A stretch of DNA of 64,000 bases from Triatoma infestans (GCA_011037195.1 JAAEAF010003823.1:1-64000); one strand, 5' to 3'. Counted from the stretch's first letter, positions 1 through 10,452 are shown. Made by a program: numbers and translations. Notes: generated by a model from the letters alone, not told the origin.

Positions 1-165
1 CTCTGTGCAAGTCTGTTTTATCACACTGTCTGACAAACGCATCCTGAAGATGGGCGAACGCCCGAAACCGGTCGGTGACCACAAAATGAAGCAGGCTACT
101 ATGGAAAATGTCTCTGATGCTTTCCAGCTTTGCGGAACCAACCACCACAACAACTTAATATTTAC
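1..165 (+). mobile_element. HHR-A repeat unit (left part outside window)
   Basis: This ~165-bp dispersed repeat recurs at 37.6-37.9, 42.95-43.35 and 60.66-60.90 kb, with fragments at 8.5, 16.1, 31.6 and 33.1 kb. It holds a hammerhead ribozyme core (40-77) and ends in a conserved terminus, GGAACCAACCACMACAAC. The forward open frame of 77 codons is not conserved between copies and is not taken as a gene. Other copies are inverted dimers, so the partner arm may lie just left of the window. Confidence 0.75.
40..77 (+). ncRNA. Type-I hammerhead ribozyme motif (HHR-A, copy 1)
   Basis: CTGAAGA (44-50) is followed by a stem II hairpin, GGGC-GAAC-GCCC (52-63), GAAA (64-67), a self-complementary ACC/GGT stem III (67-72) and C73 as the predicted cleavage nucleotide. 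Stem I pairs CATC (40-43) with GGTG (74-77) and contains one G-U wobble. All core bases are present. A stem III of 3 bp without a loop is expected to be weak alone and is usually active as a dimer in this class of ribozyme. Confidence 0.72.
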
Positions 166-790
166 TTCAATAGTAAAATATGTCTTAGTTATAAGAATTT
201 TATATAAAATTGAGTGTCCAATAATGTTTTTATGTTAGATGTAACAATTTAAACATTTTGCATTTCTCTTTTGCAGATCCAAACTTCTTCACGTCTACAT
301 CATTGCATGTGTCTGCATGAATTGCATGCTTATGAATGTAATTGCATGAAAATGGCATGTTAGTTAGAATTGCATGTTAGTTAACATTGCAGGTTGTAAG
401 AATTTATCATGTATTTTATATATAATTAATTTTGTATATGAATGAATTAGTTGCAGATACAACGTGCTACGAAAGGAATAGGTACTCAAATTCGGATTCC
501 TCATAATCCTCCTATCGCATCCTGCTCGCAAAAATAAACACACATAAAACTAAACTAAATCAAACAAACTAATAATGAATAGATGAATGCGCTACGTACA
601 CTAATATTACCACAACTACACACTGAGAACTATCACAATTATAACCTACGATCATATTAAATAAGACTACACAAACTGAAAATTATATATATATCTGTTT
701 GCAAATGCAACAGTTATTTTATTTTTTGTACGATGTATAACTAGGTTAACAATTTTTATTCCACAAGATGAACACCAACTAACTGCACGT

Positions 791-1082
791 ATTTCCAAAG
801 GGAAATAACAAAAATATACACAAATATGCCTGCACATGCAGCAATTAATAAATTAGACATACAAATATTACTTCAAGATGGACAAGAAATGGACGCCAAC
901 TGGACTTATTCCAAATGGAAAACTCACAAACTGCACAAATTTCCCAAGGGAAATAAAATAACTACACGACATTTCCAAAAGGAAATAAACTAACACCACA
1001 GCATTTCCAAAGCGAAATTGACTAACAATGCAACATTTCCAAATGGAAAGGGATCAATAACACAACATTTCCAAATGGAAAT
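791..1082. repeat. 32-bp minisatellite with palindromic core
   Basis: Seven copies of the near-perfect palindrome ATTTCCAAANGGAAAT start at 791, 906, 939, 971, 1003, 1035 and 1067. The last five are spaced exactly 32 bp apart: a 16-bp palindrome plus a 16-bp AC-rich spacer resembling AAACTAACAACACAAC. Spacers are similar to each other, so this is a tandem minisatellite. It lies upstream of the LTR element's polypurine tract and may be part of that element's interior. Confidence 0.8.
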
Positions 1083-1099
1083 TGAAAACACAATCACAT

Positions 1100-1825
1100 A
1101 AAAACAAACAAATCTTTAACTAAAATCTTAACACTTCATCTTAGTAATTAGCTCTCTTTAAAAACCTTATTCAAAGACCCTTCCTTCATTTTTTTTTGTG
1201 TGTTATCACCACACTAATAAATAGATCTTCGTGGTGCTATATATGTATAATTATTCATTTAAATTTTACTGCTGTAAATTTATTATTTATTGATTTATTA
1301 CTATAAATTTTTCTGTAATGAATCTATATATGTTAAATTGTTTTGAATTATTTAAGAATTTTTCGTTTATACAGAATCACTTCAAGAAAAACATAATATG
1401 CATTTTCGTTTGTATAGAGTCATATTAACAAAAACACATATATGCATATGTCACTTCAAGAATTCAAGAAATTACATGCATCATCATCACTCAGAAGCCT
1501 ATATTGTCTACCCTTGCCAGTTACATCTTCATCAGCAACACTCGCCAAGCAGTGTTTGCCAATCAACCTACCACCAGACTAACGCTCACCCACTCAAGCA
1601 GCGTTCGCTCAAGAGAAGGCGATCCATCACCAGAGCAACGCTCACACATTCAAGCAGCGTTTGCTCCAGAATAAGATGCCTGTAGTCTACTGTACACACG
1701 ACTACCTTGCAGAGGTTACACACACGCCTCTCGCCATACTAGAGGATAACCTTGAAGCCTATACAACTCTAGATTACCTCCCAAATTTTTCGGGCCAAAA
1801 AATTTCTCCAGGTGGGGGGGGATAA
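1100..1825 (+). mobile_element. Internal 3' remnant of LTR retroelement, with polypurine tract
   Basis: The sequence just before the LTR contains a G-rich polypurine tract (about 1808-1822), as expected upstream of a 3' LTR. Further left are two diverged direct copies of a CGCTCAC...CAAGCAGCG motif (about 1580-1612 and 1639-1670). No gag, protease, RT or integrase domain was recognised, so the left edge of the element is unknown. Confidence 0.5.
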
Positions 1826-2046
1826 TGTGATGGATGCAAGAAACTTAGAAATATATTAAATTATCAAAAAATCAAAAAGATCAAGATATGCGGCATTCCC
1901 TTGCAAAAGGACAAGCTAGGTAAAACAAGTCCAGTTACTGAGAGGGTTCAAGAATCTTTATAGCATTGTACTACCTCCCTCTCTTCACAGGGGAGGAACT
2001 GAACGGACAAAAGAGAAGATTCTTTTCAAGACAGACTTGTTCTATA

Positions 2047-2075
2047 GGGTTGGTGCAAAAATAATGCAGGTTTTT
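2047..2075 (+). repeat. Mariner left terminal inverted repeat
   Basis: This 29-bp TIR is an exact reverse complement of 3296-3324. It is the transposase binding site and the point of excision. Confidence 0.95.
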
Positions 2076-2234
2076 AACTTTCATCTTTTGTTTACTTCTG
2101 CTTGCCAAGTAAACAAAGATAATCCTCCAGTCTAGGTAATGGATTATAAACAATGTTTATTAATGTTGTTTTTCCTCAAATATCAGTTTAGTTTGTGTTC
2201 CATTTTGTATGAGTTAAGACCTCCGATATTCACC

Positions 2235-3248
2235 ATGTCAAAACAAGATTTTCGTCAAATTTATTTTTACGAGTTCAAACTTGGTCGAAGTGCGGCTCAA
2301 ACTGCGCGTAACATCAATGTTGTTTGGGGTGAAGGAAGCATCAGTGAATGTACAGTGCAGCGATGGTTCCAAAAATTTCGTGTTGGAGATTTTGATCTCG
2401 AAGACAAGGAAGGTCGCGGTAGGCCCTCTGTTGTTGATCACGACCATCTTAGGGCATTGGTGGAAGATAACCCTCGCAAAACCACTCGGGACTTTGCGAG
2501 AGAAGTTAGTGTTGACCACTCAACAGTCGTTCGCCATCTCGAACAAATTGGTAAAGTTAAAAAGCTCGACACGTGGGTACCTCACGAATTGACCCAGAGC
2601 CAAAAACATCGGCGTTTTGAAATTTGCAATTCTCTTCTGTTGCGCTACCAAAATGAACCATTTCTTAATCGAATCGTGACATGTGATGAAAAATGGATCC
2701 AATACGACAACAGGAGACGGTCAGGCCAGTGGCTGGACAAGGATGAAGCACCAAAACATTTCGCGAAACCAAGCCTGCACCCGAAAAAAGTAATGGTGAC
2801 AGTGTGGTGGTCTACTGCAGGTGTTATTCATTACAGCTTCCTAAATACTGGCGAAACAATCACGGCTGAAACATATTGTCAAGAAATTGACAAAATGCAT
2901 AGGAAATTGCAAAATCTTTGTCCAGCATTGGTGAATCGGAAAGGACCAATTCTTCTTCACGATAACGCCAGGCCACATATCGCAATGCCAACTCTCAGGA
3001 AACTTCAGGAATTGAAATATGAAACACTTCCGCACCCTCCATACTCCCCCGATCTCTCGCCGACGGACTTCCACTTATTTAGACATTTGGACAACTTCTT
3101 AAGAGGAAAAAATTTTAGGGACCGAAGTGAAACCGAAAATGCCTTCCGCGAGTTTATTGAGAGTTTAAATAAAGATTTTTTAGAAACTGGAATAAAAATG
3201 CTTCTGACACGTTGGCAACTATGTGTTGATGGAACATATTTTGAATAA
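2235..3248 (+). CDS. Mariner transposase (DD34D), intact
   Basis: The 337-codon cut-and-paste transposase matches the usual length of about 345 residues. I place the start at 2235 (ATG in a CACCATGTC context); the open frame extends upstream to 2139, but the 32 extra codons do not look like transposase. The N-terminal half carries the paired helix-turn-helix DNA-binding region and the linker motif WVPHEL (residues 114-119). Catalytic aspartates are D151 (CDEKW), D243 (HDNARPH) and D278 (SPTDFH); D243 and D278 have 34 residues between them, the DD34D signature. The second signature reads YSPDLSPTDF where many mariners have Y. The closest family by recognition is the cecropia group that includes human Hsmar1. 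There is no frameshift or internal stop, so the protein may be functional, which the sequence cannot prove. Confidence 0.96.
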   Translation: MSKQDFRQIYFYEFKLGRSAAQTARNINVVWGEGSISECTVQRWFQKFRVGDFDLEDKEGRGRPSVVDHDHLRALVEDNPRKTTRDFAREVSVDHSTVVRHLEQIGKVKKLDTWVPHELTQSQKHRRFEICNSLLLRYQNEPFLNRIVTCDEKWIQYDNRRRSGQWLDKDEAPKHFAKPSLHPKKVMVTVWWSTAGVIHYSFLNTGETITAETYCQEIDKMHRKLQNLCPALVNRKGPILLHDNARPHIAMPTLRKLQELKYETLPHPPYSPDLSPTDFHLFRHLDNFLRGKNFRDRSETENAFREFIESLNKDFLETGIKMLLTRWQLCVDGTYFE

Positions 3249-3295
3249 ATAATCTTAGTTTTATACAAATTATAATAATTTTTTTTTTGGCATAT

Positions 3296-3324
3296 AAAAA
3301 CCTGCATTATTTTTGCACCAACCC
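3296..3324 (-). repeat. Mariner right terminal inverted repeat
   Basis: Exact 29-bp inverted copy of the left TIR, 47 bp after the transposase stop codon. Confidence 0.95.
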
Positions 3325-3568
3325 AAAGAAAGCAAGGAAGACGCATCAGAACTGTACCAGTTTTAAGTTATAACATAAGAGTTTATTCCAGTTAATTTAT
3401 GCTTATTATTATGATAATCTAAAGTAACTTAATTTCTCTTAGAGAATATAGCTATTTTAAAGGCAGTGAGATCTCTTGATTATTTCTAAATACTTCTATC
3501 AACATACTTACAAGCCCTTTTACAAACCCGCTCAAGCCACTACAAATACACATCACCATTACATTTCA

Positions 3569-4524
3569 TATTAAAAATATTTACTTTATAATAAACAATA
3601 ATATGTTAACGTGTCTTTTTTTTACCTTCCATCCCCCTCCCAATAGCACACATCATTGATGGCGGCGTCGATATATATATGTATATATAGTGTACACACA
3701 CAAATACACAAATAATTAAACAATCATTAATATTTGGTATACTCGTAGTTATTTTTTTTTTGTAGTTTAAAAAACATAATAGAAATGAAATCTCTTAAAT
3801 ACTAAAATAATAATAAGTAGTATTACCAAAAAACGCACGCATGAATATGTAAAGTCTTGAACAAAAACAAAATAATCACTAAAAGTGACAAAAATATGTA
3901 AGATAAAAATCTTAAGTTAAATAATCACTAAAGTATTTTTAAAAAAAGACGCACGCCCGCACAAAAAGATAAAAATATAAGTAAATAGCCCCTCCACACA
4001 CACGCGCACTATTACTAACGGAAGTGCTATACCCTTTCGCCCTGTTTCCCATATTTCCTGTGAAACTGAATTTCTAAAATTTCACAAACTCCATCATAAT
4101 ACTTCCTTTTTATCAGCCATAAGAGAAGGGTAAAAAAAAACGATTAAGATGAAATGCAATTTCTTAGACTTGGCTTTGTTTCGTTTCGCGGAAATGGATG
4201 AAATATATTTCTTAGTTGAAAAATTTTGTTTTAGTTAGATTTACGAGATAGAAACTTGAGAATTAAAAAAAAAAAACTTTTTCTCGACATAGACGTTAGC
4301 GCAGACATACGATCTGCTATGTAACCACATTCGATTAGCTGGTCCTAATACTAATGTGTACAATGGTACTAGCTTTCCTCACCGACTATTATATAGATAA
4401 CGGAAATTAACTAGACGTTTATTACGAATTCCAGGTTAAATGAAACTTTTGACCAATTTTAAAATTGAATGTAACATAAGTGAGAATCGTGTAGGTTCCA
4501 GATGTTTCATAATATATCAGCCGT
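3569..4524. other. AT-rich spacer between the two LTR copies
   Basis: No gene, TIR or recognised repeat was seen. It contains short AT and ATAT runs (about 3670-3690) and homopolymer A tracts. Confidence 0.5.
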
Positions 4525-5016
4525 TGTGATGGATGCAAGAAATTATATCTATTATATTTAAAGCAAATTACGATATGAAGAAAATGCAAGCTCGTTGGCA
4601 AAAAAGGGTACACGCAGGTAGAAGAGTACAGTTACAGGAAGAGTTCATGAACGTTCATAGCGTTTGTCTACCCCTTCTTCTCACAGGGGAAGATTTGAAC
4701 GAACAATTAGAAGACATTCCTTCAACACAATCTGAGCTAGACATTCTACGAGTAGATATCAGTGCCACTTTAAGTTAAAACATAAGAGCTTTGCATTCAA
4801 TCTAGATAAATAATTGATTTTATTAACATAATAGTTGTGATATTGTAAAATATTTAAATATCTTTAAAGAATATATTTAATTTAATCTACCAGTGTTTTC
4901 TTAATTATTCTTATTACTTCTCTCTCTTAAAACTTACAAACACAAGCCCTTTTCAAATCGCTCACGCCACAAGCTACTACTACACTACAATACATCTCAT
5001 CACCAATTACACTTCA
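4525..5016 (+). mobile_element. Solo LTR with 4-bp target duplication
   Basis: This 492-bp LTR begins TGTGATGGATGCAAGAAA and ends TTACACTTCA, the same family as the LTR at 1826-3568. It is flanked by CCGT on both sides (4521-4524 and 5017-5020). A TG...CA LTR with a perfect short duplication and no interior is the product of LTR-LTR recombination. The 81-codon open frame inside it is not considered a gene. Confidence 0.85.
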
Positions 5017-6037
5017 CCGTCATAACAAATAATTATAGATGTATACATACATTCATGTCGTTAATAAAACAAAAAAGAAAAACAAGGCCATTTGATGATC
5101 TATATACACCCTTTTGAATTTCATTAATACACGATCAGCATTGATCCCTCGAGAGAATGTTTTAACTAGAGTTCCAATACCCATCTACTTGCACATCAAT
5201 AAATCTAAAATAAAAAAAAATAAAAAGTAACGAGATTTTAACCTTTGAATTATGTATTTTGACTCTTTCAGCGATCCAATGTTCCACCCTCCCGTTACTC
5301 ATCACTTCCGGTTTTAAAAGTAATTTGTCATAATTTATTTTTGCCATTTTAATCGGATTACATATAAATTCTGTTCCACAATGGTTTCCTTTCTTACCTA
5401 AAGTTTACTTTTTAGATATAATTTAATCAAATTCTTTATATTAGCTTTAACAAAGTAAATATTCTCTAATTTCCCAGAATTCTTACACTCTTTCACCCTT
5501 AAACTCCATCAAAAATACTATCTTAAAGAACTTTATCTCTGGAAGACTATCGTTTACCCAAAGTTGTTGCCATCAGAAATGAAGTTACCTTATTGGTTCA
5601 AATGCGATATTATGCTAACCAGTCATTATTGCTGTCCTTTTTCCCCATCCCCAGACGCACTTCTCACTAAACTTCCGTCTCTTATTGAGGCTAGCCATCG
5701 TGAGAAGTCTGTTAGGCGGGGTACCATTTCTGACTGGTTTCTACATTATAAAGTTTAAATCGGTGACTCAATAGTCATGTAACGGAGCGCCTTTTTGATA
5801 AAGTGAAAATTCCAGAACTCCGTTGGTTTTGTAAAATTATGGGAAAGCTATTATATTTGTGTTATAGATCCTGGATATCAAAGAAATGCAGATAATGAAA
5901 ACTGTTCTCTCTACTCGTGTAATTGTCATGAGGATTTGTTCCAATTTTTGGCAGAATGCCCTTTTCTGATTTAAACTTTGCTTACTTCTAAATCTAGAGA
6001 TAAATCTGCCAAGAAAGAAGTTGAACACATTGGCTTT
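5017..6037. other. Unassigned sequence
   Basis: No domain, TIR or repeat match within the window was recognised. A less AT-rich patch at about 5560-5760 has a 64-codon open frame of no recognised family. Confidence 0.4.
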
Positions 6038-6477
6038 GTCCGCAAGGGGTATCTGTTGCATGCAGTTACTTGGGAAGTACCAACCCCACGGGTTACCACA
6101 GCTCAGTTCTCTATGCCCTTCGTCAGAATAGTACACAATACAGTGAACTATAGACACTATACCGTTTACAAACGAGGAAAAACATAGAACACAAACTAGG
6201 GTCTCCGTCCCCGGTTAATTGGCGCAAGCCAAGGAGAAGGAAGGGATTAGCTCAGTGGTAGCAAGCTGGACTAGCAACGCGGAGGTCCCGGTTCGAATCC
6301 ATCATGCTGCCCTTAGATTTTCTCTTCCTAGGAGCCCCTACAACTCACTGTACGGTGATGAGCAGTGTTGTCTGTAGCTAGAAAACACTGCTTGCAGGCC
6401 GGCAGTGCACTGAGAAGGCTCGGGGGGCACAATAGATCTTTCAGGTCGCAGTGCGATAATCCCCTACAACAATCTAC
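6038..6477 (+). mobile_element. Composite tRNA-derived SINE, copy 1
   Basis: This is homologous end to end to 44680-45115, whose limits are fixed by a target duplication. It has an unusual ~200-bp 5' block starting GTCCGCAAGG, then a tRNA-like part with an A box (GGATTAGCTCAGTGGTAGC) and a B box (GGTTCGAATCC), then a body containing ACTCACTGTACGGTGATGAG. It ends CAACAATCTAC with no polyA tail. The open frames across the 5' block are not conserved as protein. Confidence 0.8.
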
Positions 6478-6949
6478 ATCTACACCTGTATAAGTAATTT
6501 TTGAAGAATGTCAGATTATAATAATGAACTAAATCGCTTCATGAAAGGATTCAGTGAATGTAATTATGACAAAACCGCAATCACATTTTAAAGGCCATAA
6601 TGTTCACTAATTTTTAGTATATATGATTTATGCACAGTTCCGTTTTATATTTGCAAATATTTTATACCTTTAATTAAATTTTTATGCTTGGCTTAGCCTT
6701 TATTCAAGCAAAAAAAAAATGCATAGTAGATGAAACTGAGTGTAAAGATAGTTATACGATACTGTTTAAAGAAAAACTTTATTTAATAATAAATAAAAAA
6801 AGATAATAATAAACCTTTTTATTACTTTTAAATTTTAAATAGAGCAGATTGAATTTAATATTACTTTGCCTGTCCTAAATTCATAAAATAAAACTTTTGT
6901 TTACAAAGCGAGATAAATATACGGGATGTCATTTTCACGGTTGATAAAA

Positions 6950-7965
6950 ACTGATGTGAAACAAAGAATGATTTTCCAGTATTACTGCAGAGCTAGTACA
7001 ACTTGTAGTACTTGAATGTGATTACATTACAGTCCAGAAGAGAGCGCCATAACCAAACTTTAATAACACTTGAAATTTAACGGCACAAATTCCTCAGAAT
7101 ATCCACTAAAATCAGTTAGCTAAAGTACTATTTTTTTTCACTAGTGAGTTACATACTATTTTCTCTCACTAATGTATAAAAGTAAACATTTTTTTAATTT
7201 GAATTAGCCCGACATCTAGCGGCAATACGCAAGAACAAGATCAAAACAAATACCATTTACAGCGGATTTTTTAGGTTATATCAAACGTGACAGGTTATAA
7301 GAGAGGGAGTTTCTCAGTTATTTTTCTCCTTTCCAATTTTTTTTTATATTCATAATAATACTAAGAACCAATTTAATACATTTGCAGAAAAAAATCTAAT
7401 ATTTAACTCATTGGCACGAAGTATTTTTTACAACTCCTAGATTGACGCACTCGCTAACGAATAAAAGTAGATAGGTTTATATGTGACCAGTTGACGTTCC
7501 AAACTAGAAGAAAATCTTTCTAACTGCCTCGAGAAAATTGTAAAAAAAAAAATCACAGAATCAATCCCAGGAAAATGTTAAAGGAAATAAAAAATAAAAA
7601 TTATTTATGTGTATATGTGTAGATATTAAACGCAATTTAAAGAAAATCGCCAAGAAAAAAAAAGCAAAAAATGAAAAATCCATTCTAGTAAAGTTACTCT
7701 TCCGGCTGATGGATACTGCCCGAAACCTGCATGTCTGATGGGGTGGTAATATATAAACGGAATACGAACTTTCAGCTTCCTGCGATTTTTCTTCTTTTTT
7801 TTTTAAAGACATTATGTTCACACAGATGTACATACATATACATACCTACAGATCTAAAAATACCGTTTTTTCTCACTCAGGAGACCTCAAAACATGTATT
7901 TCCGGTGGAAACACAATTTTTGACACGATCGCAAAACATCCTCTTTGACTAGGAGTAAAAGAAAA
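6950..7965 (-). mobile_element. Family X copy (diverged, minus strand)
   Basis: Reading the minus strand from ~7960 leftwards gives the family X head: a TTACTCC-like TIR, the CGATCGTGTCAAA block, GGAAATACATG, GAGGTCTCC and the CGAACTTTCAG block. The rest is diverged. A related subfamily with the phrase AGTCCAGAAGAGAGCGCC (about 7030) also occurs near 61.2 kb. Confidence 0.6.
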
Positions 7966-8165
7966 TAAAAAAACAAAACTAACTATATTTATTTGAAACA
8001 GTTTCAAAGGAAGTATTAGGATTTTAGTGATGAGTTGGGGGGTTCTCTGGTAGCTGAAATGTTATTTTATCAATACATATATTTTAAAACAGTATTTTTT
8101 ACTTCTTGATTGTTGGTTTAACATGTAATGTATCAAAAAGCCTAATATATCTTGCATTATCTGTT

Positions 8166-8508
8166 ATCTGGTATACATAGTGTATCTGTATTTCGTATAT
8201 CTGGTATCGTAGCATGCATATTCCTTTTGTTCCTGACCGGTTTCGGATTTTCATCTATCGTCAGAGCAAATTCACAAAGTTCGTGTAGAGAGTTCACTTC
8301 AACGTAATGTTTCTGTTACACTTACACTTGTTGGTTGCATATATGTGCGGGAGGTTATAAGGTTATGTTAACTATGTGTGTGTATGTTTAATGACAAAAT
8401 GGAATTATTATAAATTATGATTATGCATTAGAAAGTAGTGTATAATAAATGGCATGTTTCGAAGGATATTTATAATTAAAGTATATAATTTTATCAGAGA
8501 TATTTTCC
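8166..8508 (-). mobile_element. HHR-B repeat unit joined to an HHR-A fragment
   Basis: A ~340-bp unit ends at 8497-8510 by running directly into a truncated HHR-A arm (TATCAGAGATATTTTCCGTG..., to about 8550). The same junction is found at 42.94 kb, so A and B units were parts of one larger element. Confidence 0.7.
8230..8268 (-). ncRNA. Hammerhead motif (HHR-B, copy 1)
   Basis: On the minus strand CTGACGA (8264-8258) is followed by stem II AGAT-GAAA-ATCC with one mismatch, then GAAA, ACC/GGT stem III and the cleavage C at 8235. Stem I is short and interrupted. The core bases are intact, but the weaker stems make activity uncertain. Confidence 0.55.
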
Positions 8509-8608
8509 GTGAGAGCCTGCTTCGTTTTGTGGTCATCGACCATAAAGACCAGATAACCAGGTAACATCTGGTATTTTATCCGTCGTAGGATTATATTCAT
8601 TTTGTTTC

Positions 8609-8640
8609 CGACCGGGTTTCGGATTTTCATCCATCGTCAG
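8609..8640 (-). ncRNA. Hammerhead motif with expanded stem III (HHR-B, copy 2)
   Basis: CTGACGA and a perfect stem II (GGAT-GAAA-ATCC) are present, but stem III reads ACCCGGT instead of ACCGGT. This extra C may disturb the core, so it is probably a decayed copy. Confidence 0.45.
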
Positions 8641-8779
8641 AGCAAATTCACCAAGTTCGTGTAAAGAGTTCACTTCAACGTAATGTTTCTGTTACGCTCA
8701 CACTTGTTGGTTTGTTGGTTGTATATATATGGGGGAGATTATAATGTTATGTTACTATGTATGTGTGTTTAATGACAAA

Positions 8780-9022
8780 TTCTTTTTTTTTTTAATTTAA
8801 GGCGCGTCAACATCTATGGTCACTGATAGAGCCTTCTCAGTGCACTGCCTGCCTCCGGACTAGTGTTCTCTTGTTACAGACAACACTGTCTTCACCGGGC
8901 AGTGAGGTGTAGAGGTTCCTAGGAAGAAAAAAATCTAAGGGTAGCACAGCGGACTCGAACCCGGGTCCTCCGTGTGGGAGTCCAGTACGCTAACCACTAT
9001 TCCCGTACGTTATTCCCTTCCC
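8780..9022 (-). mobile_element. tRNA-derived SINE, short form, with 11-bp target duplication
   Basis: The minus strand starts with a tRNA-like head (AGTGGTTAGCGTACTGGACT, then GGGTTCGAGTCC) and ends in an A-rich tail. The insertion is flanked by perfect TTAATGACAAA duplications (8769-8779 and 9023-9033) and splits an HHR-B arm, which dates it after that element. Confidence 0.88.
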
Positions 9023-9291
9023 TTAATGACAAAACGGGATTATTATAAATTATAATTAGACATTAGAAAATTATAATAAATAGCATTTTTTAAAGAATAC
9101 TTTATAACTAAATTCTAATCATTCAAACTTTCTACACTATTTTCCAATGTCTAATCATAATAATATCATTAAACACCACACGTAGTAACATAACATTATA
9201 ACCTCCCGCACAAATATACAACCAGGAAGTATGAGTGTAACAGAAACATTACGTAGAAGTGAACTCTCTACACTAACTTGGTGAATTTGCT

Positions 9292-9322
9292 CTAACGATG
9301 GATGAAAATCCGAAACCGGTCA
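9292..9322 (+). ncRNA. Inactivated hammerhead motif (HHR-B, copy 3)
   Basis: Stem II, GAAA and ACC/GGT stem III are preserved, but the first core block reads CTAACGA instead of CTGACGA. The changed G is a conserved core residue, so cleavage is not expected. Confidence 0.5.
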
Positions 9323-9381
9323 GAAACAAAATGAATATACATCCTACGACGAATAAAATACCAGATGTTATCCAGCATTGC

Positions 9382-10452
9382 CCGCCCATCCACATATTCA
9401 AGCCTAGTATGTGTTAAAAATTAACACACATAATATACATGACTTACATTTTATTTGTAATACATTAATATAATATATGTGGGAAGGCAAATAAACATTT
9501 ACAGTAAAAAATTCCATTTATGAACAATATCTGTTAATTAGAATTGTAATAAAAACAGTGAGTAGGAGTGTAACATGCCAGGGTTTTTCTTATTTTAATG
9601 AATCACATCTTTCCATAATAACAGGAGATATTTTTAATAAAATAATTGTTTTGATTGGTTGTAGAAAACATTTTTTTTCTAAGTATAATTTCAAAATAAT
9701 ATGAATATATATATATGTGTATTGGAATGTGTTGGAGTATCATAGTATGTACTTTTTGTTGTATTTTTTCCTTGCCTAAGTCGTGGATTGTGGAAATAGG
9801 GATACGGAATCCAAGTTTTATTGGGCCCATTAAAAGTGCCTGAACAGCAGTACTATATTGTCAGTAGTGTTAGTTTGTCCCCAGGGTGTTGTAGAATGGT
9901 AGCAGTATCAAAGCTAACACTTTTCCTCCATTACTAAAACGGGAATACTTGGCTTTATTTTAACCATTCCCGGGCATTGAGTGTGTGTGTGTGAGAGAGA
10001 GAAAGAGAGAGGAATGATAGAGAGAGTGAGCCAGCTAGTTCCGCAGTCACAACGATTGTATGTATAAATTTATTTCCTTCACAGGTAAAAAGAAAGGACA
10101 CTGCTAATTAATTTGTCTTTTTTTCTTTTTTTTAACTTTTTCACTTCAATGAATACATTAAAAATAACATTTAAAAAAGGCCTTCATATTGTAATTTTAT
10201 AATTTGTTGCTGACATTTTACATCTATTGCTCCAATGTGGTTAAGATATTCCAACATTTCTTAGCATTATGCTTTTATAATGGAGTTGATGAGGAGCGTA
10301 ATTGGGATTGATTAATTTAGACGAGATATGAAGACACTATTATAATATAACTATAAGTTTACACAAACTGCACTGGACTTGTAATGATTTTATAGAATAA
10401 ATGGGTAGTGTAGAGTTATGACACGATGCGATGTATGTTTGAATCTGATAGA
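9382..10452. other. Unassigned AT-rich sequence
   Basis: No gene or repeat family was recognised. A short GT/GA simple repeat lies at about 9980-10030. Confidence 0.4.

Larger units (their letters stand above)
2047..3324 (+). mobile_element. Mariner element, cecropia/Hsmar1-like, complete
   Basis: This 1278-bp element is bounded by perfect 29-bp terminal inverted repeats (2047-2075 and 3296-3324) whose outer end reads GGGTTGGTGCAAAAATAATG. It contains one uninterrupted transposase frame. The left flank is TA, the mariner target, and the right flank is AA, so one copy of the target duplication has changed. Perfect TIRs and an unbroken ORF indicate a young insertion. Confidence 0.95.
1826..3568 (+). 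mobile_element. 3' LTR split by a mariner insertion
   Basis: An LTR of about 465 bp (1826-2046 plus 3325-3568) begins TGTGATGGATGCAAGAAA and ends TTACATTTCA. It is homologous to the solo LTR at 4525-5016, with best conservation at both ends. The mariner at 2047-3324 interrupts it. The flank to the left is the polypurine tract, so this is a 3' LTR rather than a solo LTR. Ty3/gypsy is likely from the 4-bp duplication of the sister copy, but no coding domain confirms the clade. Confidence 0.72.
8553..9381. mobile_element. HHR-B inverted dimer (foldback), interrupted by a SINE
   Basis: Two HHR-B units face each other. The minus arm starts near CATCTGGTATTTTATCCGTC (about 8565) and the plus arm ends near its inverted copy ATAAAATACCAGATGTTATC (9354-9375). 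A SINE at 8780-9022 sits inside the left arm. The two arms carry hammerhead motifs at 8609-8640 and 9292-9322. Confidence 0.7.

Noticed and set aside
5..238. 77-codon frame over the HHR-A unit
   Set aside because: Stays open only because it overlaps the ribozyme sequence; other copies break the frame.
791..1082. CRISPR-like geometry: palindromic repeat with equal spacers
   Set aside because: The spacers are related to each other, the DNA is eukaryotic, there are no cas genes and units degenerate gradually. It is a minisatellite.
2238..2702. Antisense and shifted frames inside the mariner
   Set aside because: Shadows of the transposase frame.
6240..6305. Functional tRNA gene
   Set aside because: A and B boxes are present but the stems do not pair, and the sequence is part of a repeated SINE.
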